From: CAZDME01 sp964506785 [NCBI: uncultured bacterium]
GTDB lineage: Bacteria; CAZDME01; JAYEMH01
Length of the DNA: 19,283 nucleotides
NCBI GenBank assembly: GCA_964506785.1
Contig: CAZDME010000024.1
Location: 1 to 19,283, forward strand
Direction of reading: 5' to 3'
Shown: positions 15,607-19,283 of the stretch, in pieces
Position numbering within the stretch: the stretch's first letter is position 1
How the letters are laid out: the number at the start of each line of letters is the position of its first letter
Made by a program: the position numbers and the translations under genes
Notes under the pieces: model-generated
What the model was told of the DNA's origin: nothing
Seen by the model: the letters and a program-made list of their open reading frames with translations, nothing else
Database searches by the model: none

Positions 15607-16614
15607 TTAAAAGTGGGTATATCCCTTAGCTTTAAAGGATTCCCCTTCTTTTACCGGAACAATTTCGCCAATAAGGGTAAGGGGAAAATTTAATTTTTTG
15701 GCCAGTAACCGCCTGGCTTCCCGGGCGGAAACAGTAAAAAGAAGTTCATAATCTTCGCCTCTCTGGGTAGCCAATATCCAGGGATCAAGATTTAGAATCC
15801 GGGCAACTTTCTTTACTGATAGAGATATGGGAACAGCTTTCTTAAATATTTTTGCCCCTACCCGGCTTCTTTTTAAAATATGTTTGAGGTCACCAATCAA
15901 ACCATCGCTTAAATCGATCATGGCATTAATTTTAAAATTTTTCACCAGATATTCGGCCTCCTTCAAGCGAGGATGAGGTTCAAACTGCCTTCTTAAAAGC
16001 TGCGTTTGATAGCGTTGAGGAATCTTTCGCTTCCTTTTTAAAATTTCGAGGCCAACTGAGGCTCCCCCTAGATTACCGGTAACTAAAATTTTGTCTCCTA
16101 TTTTGGCCCCATCGCGTCTGGTTAAATATTTAGGCTTCACCTCTCCCAACAAAAAGATATCAACTATCAACTTCTCCGGGGAGATAGAAGTGTTCCCGCC
16201 GATAATATTTACCTGAAATTTAGTCGCCAGGCTTCTGATTCCCCGATATAATTCATCAGCAAAATCTACTTTGGTCTTAGACGGCATAGCGACGGAGACT
16301 AAAGCTGCTATTGGCCTGGCTCCCATAGCAGCTAAATCACTTAGATTAACGGCTAAGGCCTTCCAGCCAATTTGAAAAGGGCTTGCTTCCGGCTGGAAAT
16401 GCACTCCCTCAATTAACATATCGCAGGTTAAGGCTGACCAATATCCAGTATGATTTTTAATGACCGCCGCATCATCCCCAATGCCCAAAACTACTCTTTT
16501 TTTATCTATTCTAGTTTTCTGGGCAATTCTCTCGATAAGGCCGAATTCCCCAATCGACCGCAAGTCATCTTTTTTAAGCCAGCTAAGTATTTTTAATTTA
16601 GAAGCCCCAGTCAT
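15607..16614 (-). CDS. thiL: Thiamine-monophosphate kinase ThiL
   Basis: ThiL phosphorylates thiamine monophosphate to the diphosphate cofactor using ATP. It belongs to the PurM/SelD/HypE superfamily. From the ATG at 16614 it is 335 aa, with IGEFGLIERI near the N-terminus, LGIGDDAAVI (43-52), CDMLIEGVHF (64-73), GWKALAVNLSDLAAMGARP (83-101), a GGNTS motif (139-143), VTGNLGGASVGLEIL, IDLSDGLIGDLKHIL and GEDYELLF. The frame remains open to an ATG at 16698, but that would overlap the upstream gene by 85 nt. The ATG at 16614 has GAGG 8 nt upstream and shares one base with the DUF362 stop (TAATG), so I chose it. The usual GGDT motif carries Asn in place of Asp. Its product is the cofactor of IlvB, but that link is only general metabolism. 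Confidence 0.92.
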   Translation of the reverse strand: MTGASKLKILSWLKKDDLRSIGEFGLIERIAQKTRIDKKRVVLGIGDDAAVIKNHTGYWSALTCDMLIEGVHFQPEASPFQIGWKALAVNLSDLAAMGARPIAALVSVAMPSKTKVDFADELYRGIRSLATKFQVNIIGGNTSISPEKLIVDIFLLGEVKPKYLTRRDGAKIGDKILVTGNLGGASVGLEILKRKRKIPQRYQTQLLRRQFEPHPRLKEAEYLVKNFKINAMIDLSDGLIGDLKHILKRSRVGAKIFKKAVPISLSVKKVARILNLDPWILATQRGEDYELLFTVSAREARRLLAKKLNFPLTLIGEIVPVKEGESFKAKGYTHF

Positions 16615-17744
16615 TAAATTACCCTCGCTAATAAACTTTTTTTCATTACTACTGCTCCATGCGGGCATAGTTCTAAACAGCACAAACATAGAATACATTT
16701 TTTATAATCTATCTGTAGACGGCCATCTCTATAGGCAATGGCGTTTACCGGACAACTCTTTACGCAAATTCCGCATTGGAGGCATTTTTTAGTTATTGCC
16801 GGATAAACTCGATAACTCCCGGCCAATGTGTTAACTAAAAATTTAGGTAGAAATTTAAGCATTTTATTCCTAAAAGAGCTTTGCGGTAAAAGAAATTTAT
16901 CTAATTTTACCTCTTCTATTTTTTCTCCTAAGAGCTCAATTTCACCAAAATCGCTTTTATATAAGCCGAGTTTTCGGGCTAAGCTTAATATAGGAAGTTT
17001 CATCGGATCCATTCCGGCAACCACGGCCATAATTGCATCCAAAGATAAGGCATCAGAACTTGCCATAATTAACCCAACCTTTCGTATTTTACCGGCTGAG
17101 CCTGGGCCATCTCCTTCTATGCCCCAAACCCCATCCATAATCGAAAGGTGGGGTTTGAATGCAGAGAAAATTTTTAAAATTACCCGACTGAATGATTCTG
17201 GATCCAAAGCTTTTTTATGCAATTCCGTTTTAGTCAATCCGGGAACCAATCCATACATATTTTTCACTGCTCCAGTTAGAAGCATCAGTTCATGAGTTTT
17301 AAATTTGGGGATGGAAATAATAAGGTCCATCTCCAAAGCTTCCTCAGAAATAGGAATTTCTTTTATCCCTGGCAGGTTAGTAGGAATCTTTTTAAAACAT
17401 TCAAATTTTAAAAGCCTAGCCCCAGTTTGCACAGCCACTTTTTTCATTCCCGATATCTCCCAGACTTTTTCTACCCCTTGATTATAGCCTCCCGGGGAAT
17501 CACCGATATAAGGCAGGCCGCCAGCTTCTTTAACTATTTCGGCTATTACCCTGACGACAACCGGGTGGGTATCAATGGCTGTCTCCGGACTCTTAGCGGA
17601 AAGAAGATTAGGCTTAAGGAGAACTTTATCACCTGGCTTGATAAAAGGCTTTATCCCGCCAATTAAATCGAGGGCTTTGCCAACGGCTTCTTTAATCTTA
17701 AAATATTCATAACTGGAACATTGAACGATAGAAACTTTCGCCAC
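16614..17744 (-). CDS. DUF362 domain protein with C-terminal two-cluster ferredoxin domain
   Basis: The first 300 residues match the DUF362 fold, whose biochemical role is not established. Visible motifs are KPGDKVLLKPNLL (36-48), GDSPGG (81-86), IISIPKFKTHELMLLTGAVK (142-161) and MDGVWGIEGDGPG (203-215). The C-terminus (about 315-365) has two classic [4Fe-4S] motifs: Cys321/324/327/331-Pro and Cys350/353/356/360-Pro. It is likely a cytoplasmic redox or metal-cluster protein, since no signal peptide or clear membrane helix is seen. Translation starts at GTG 17744 with a weak AGG 8 nt upstream, 49 bp after mtnA. Its stop overlaps the thiL start, so the two are probably coupled. The family is common in anaerobes. 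The substrate is unknown. Confidence 0.85.
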   Translation of the reverse strand: MAKVSIVQCSSYEYFKIKEAVGKALDLIGGIKPFIKPGDKVLLKPNLLSAKSPETAIDTHPVVVRVIAEIVKEAGGLPYIGDSPGGYNQGVEKVWEISGMKKVAVQTGARLLKFECFKKIPTNLPGIKEIPISEEALEMDLIISIPKFKTHELMLLTGAVKNMYGLVPGLTKTELHKKALDPESFSRVILKIFSAFKPHLSIMDGVWGIEGDGPGSAGKIRKVGLIMASSDALSLDAIMAVVAGMDPMKLPILSLARKLGLYKSDFGEIELLGEKIEEVKLDKFLLPQSSFRNKMLKFLPKFLVNTLAGSYRVYPAITKKCLQCGICVKSCPVNAIAYRDGRLQIDYKKCILCLCCLELCPHGAVVMKKSLLARVI

Positions 17745-17793
17745 TTTTTATGCCTAGTTAAATGACCAATGAAACATTACCTCTTGACACTAA

Positions 17794-18846
17794 TCAATAA
17801 ATCATTTGGTATTTTTTCAAACTTTCTCTAAATGGCCTTCGGGCTACTCCTCGTTCAGTAATTATGGCTTCAATATATTTATGCGGGCAAACATCAAAAG
17901 CCGGATTATAAACCTTTACTTTGGGAGGGGCAATAAAATATTTACCTATTTTTCTCACTTCTTCATTTTCTCTTTTTTCAATAGGAATGTCTTTGCCTGA
18001 TTTAATTTTTAAATCCAAGGTGGAAGTAGGAGCGGCTACATAAAAAGGTATTCTATGCTCCTTAGCTAAAACAGCTAAGTTGTAGGTGCCAATTTTATTG
18101 GCTACATCTCCGTTAGCGGCAATTCGGTCCGCCCCAACAATAACACAATCAACTTTCCTTTGCTTCATTAAGCTCGCCGCCATATTATCACAAATTAGGA
18201 TAAGTTCAATCCCTGCCCTTTTTAATTCCCAGGCAGTTAACCTGGCACCCTGTAAAAGAGGCCGGGTTTCATCAACATAGACCTTAATTTTTTTCCCCTG
18301 TTTATGAGCAGTATAGATAATTCCTAAGGCAGTACCGATGCCGCCGGTAGCTAAGGCCCCGGCGTTACAATGGGTAAGAATATTCATTTCGTTTTTCAAA
18401 AGGCGGGCTCCATATTGACCAATATTCTGACACATTAATTTATCTTCGGCCAAAATCCTATGAGCCTCTTCCAGCAGTATGTTTTTAATAGATTGGACAG
18501 GTTTATCTTTATTGCTTCCGGCTACCTTTTTCATCCTTTTCAAAGCCCAGAAAAGATTGACTGCCGTCGGACGGGCAGATGAAAGATAGTTTGTTACTTT
18601 ATCAAGCTTTTTCTCCAGTGCAGAAAAATTCCTAAAATTATATTTTCTTATTCCCAAAATAAGGCTATAGCCGGCCATTATTCCCAAGGCGGGAGCTCCC
18701 CTAACCTGTAACTTTTTTATCGCCCACCACGCCTCACGGATGTTTTCACAATAGCGATAAACTAAACGCCCGGGCAACTGACTTTGGTCAATAATTTTAA
18801 TAACGCCCCTCTCCCATTTGACCGCTTCAATAGGGAATTTTTCCAT
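17794..18846 (-). CDS. mtnA: S-methyl-5-thioribose-1-phosphate isomerase MtnA
   Basis: MtnA converts methylthioribose-1-phosphate to methylthioribulose-1-phosphate in methionine salvage. It belongs to the eIF2B-alpha-like isomerase family. The catalytic Cys160 in LTHCNAGALATGG and Asp240 in IVGADRIAANGDVANKIG fall at the same positions as in the Bacillus subtilis enzyme. The family also has VRGAPALG (48-55) and YVDETRPLLQGARLTAWEL (190-208). At 350 aa it is full length. Some family members act on other pentose phosphates (for example ribose-1,5-bisphosphate isomerase), but the N-terminal domain and catalytic spacing favour MtnA. The ATG at 18846 has a strong GGGGAGG and overlaps the glycosyltransferase stop by 20 nt. 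No other salvage gene is in the window. Confidence 0.93.
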   Translation of the reverse strand: MEKFPIEAVKWERGVIKIIDQSQLPGRLVYRYCENIREAWWAIKKLQVRGAPALGIMAGYSLILGIRKYNFRNFSALEKKLDKVTNYLSSARPTAVNLFWALKRMKKVAGSNKDKPVQSIKNILLEEAHRILAEDKLMCQNIGQYGARLLKNEMNILTHCNAGALATGGIGTALGIIYTAHKQGKKIKVYVDETRPLLQGARLTAWELKRAGIELILICDNMAASLMKQRKVDCVIVGADRIAANGDVANKIGTYNLAVLAKEHRIPFYVAAPTSTLDLKIKSGKDIPIEKRENEEVRKIGKYFIAPPKVKVYNPAFDVCPHKYIEAIITERGVARRPFRESLKKYQMIY

Positions 18847-19283
18847 AAAACCTCCCCTTTTCTAACTTTTCTTTTATAATCCGGCGTTTTCCCCAAGCCT
18901 TCCAAAAAAGGCATCTATCTTTTATTATACTGGTAATCAATCTTCGCCTAAATAGTAAAATATACCCCCAGAGTTTCGTTTCATAAAGTAAAACAGCCGG
19001 CAGGTTTATTAGAAAAAGCCCAATAGAGTCATTTTTTATCATGTTAAGATATCTATTCTTAACTAAATGGAACTGCAGATTCTCCGGTAGACAGGAAAAA
19101 TAATATTTTTGGAAAAAATTTATTTTAGGCTTATCCGTTTGGGTACTAGCACCCCGTTGATGGTAAGCTAAAGCTAAAGGTGAATAAAAACACCTCCAGC
19201 CAAATCGATTTGCCCGCCAGGCTAAATCTAAATCCTCATAAAAAAATTTAAAATCTTCGTCAAAATATTCTCCGTTTACAGCT
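18827..19283 (-). CDS. GT2-family glycosyltransferase, C-terminal part (N-terminus beyond window edge)
   Basis: The frame is open from the right edge (first complete codon at 19282) to a TGA at 18829-18827, about 151 codons. It starts AVNGEYFDEDFKFFYEDLDL and continues AWRANRFGWRCFYSPLAL then AYHQRGAS. This is the hallmark C-terminal part of the GT-A domain in rhamnosyltransferase-like family 2 enzymes: the 'FDE-F-YEDVDL-WR' acceptor and catalytic block followed by 'Y-P-A-V-H-G'. After it come a hydrophobic stretch around FLINLPAVLLYETKLWGYIL and a basic C-terminus, which may contact the membrane. Calling the gene from its first internal ATG (19042) would miss all of the diagnostic part. It probably belongs to a cell-surface polysaccharide cluster extending to the right. 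The sugar cannot be predicted. Confidence 0.85.
   Translation of the reverse strand, partial: AVNGEYFDEDFKFFYEDLDLAWRANRFGWRCFYSPLALAYHQRGASTQTDKPKINFFQKYYFSCLPENLQFHLVKNRYLNMIKNDSIGLFLINLPAVLLYETKLWGYILLFRRRLITSIIKDRCLFWKAWGKRRIIKEKLEKGRFYGKIPY

Noticed and set aside
16615-16698. N-terminal extension of thiL to an ATG at 16698
   Set aside because: It would overlap the ferredoxin-containing DUF362 gene by 85 nt, adds non-conserved residues, and the ATG at 16614 has a better ribosome site and the family start.
19178-19196. AGGTG/CACCT inverted repeat resembling the ilv operator arms
   Set aside because: It lies inside the glycosyltransferase coding sequence with a different spacing and no promoter nearby; probably chance.

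Overview
The window is bacterial chromosome, AT-rich by eye, with every supportable gene on the minus strand. It therefore reads from right (high coordinates) to left. The gene set is housekeeping and biosynthetic. A bacterial-type TsaB/TsaE pair, an alanine racemase and a GT2 glycosyltransferase point to a bacterium. The short LeuC, the IlvD of a type seen in archaea and anaerobic bacteria, and the archaeal-type endonuclease Q are frequent in poorly cultivated anaerobic lineages. Omnitrophota- or Aerophobota-like bacteria are possible, but I cannot fix the phylum from this sequence.

Right part (about 19283-8064), a tightly packed gene string: the C-terminal part of a GT2 glycosyltransferase; mtnA (methionine salvage); a DUF362 protein with two C-terminal 4Fe-4S motifs; thiL; tsaE; tsaB (tRNA t6A synthesis); alr (D-alanine); a PHP-domain endonuclease Q; polX (family X DNA polymerase with a PHP domain); a Mut7-C PIN-like zinc-ribbon protein; and cstA (pyruvate/peptide transporter). 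Most junctions are overlaps or gaps under 70 bp. A 13-bp interrupted hairpin with flanking A and T tracts separates tsaE from tsaB and may act as a terminator or attenuator. The thiL-tsaE-tsaB order matches that of Bacillus subtilis, but rimI and tsaD are absent here. EndoQ, PolX and Mut7-C form a plausible nucleic-acid repair/processing block.

Left part (8063-1), a branched-chain amino acid operon: ilvD-ilvB-ilvN-ilvC-leuA-leuC, then a small uncharacterised gene cut by the window edge. It starts from a near-consensus sigma-70-type promoter (TTGACA, 17-bp spacer, TACAAT) whose core is covered by two inverted repeats. The deduced leader, about 55 nt, is too short for a T-box or peptide-leader attenuator, so control by a DNA-binding repressor is the simpler reading. 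Together these genes convert pyruvate (and 2-oxobutyrate) to valine/isoleucine precursors and carry 2-oxoisovalerate into the leucine branch. leuD, leuB and ilvE are not in the window. The valine-binding residues of IlvN and the C-terminal regulatory domain of LeuA are present, so end-product feedback is expected.

There is no stretch over 300 bases without a gene. I see no tRNA, rRNA, CRISPR, insertion sequence or phage gene. Nothing here is a clearly new system. The points most worth following up are the EndoQ-PolX pairing with a C-terminal clamp-binding-like motif on EndoQ, the unusual cofactor loop of IlvC, the palindrome-covered ilv promoter, and the small unknown gene in the leu operon.
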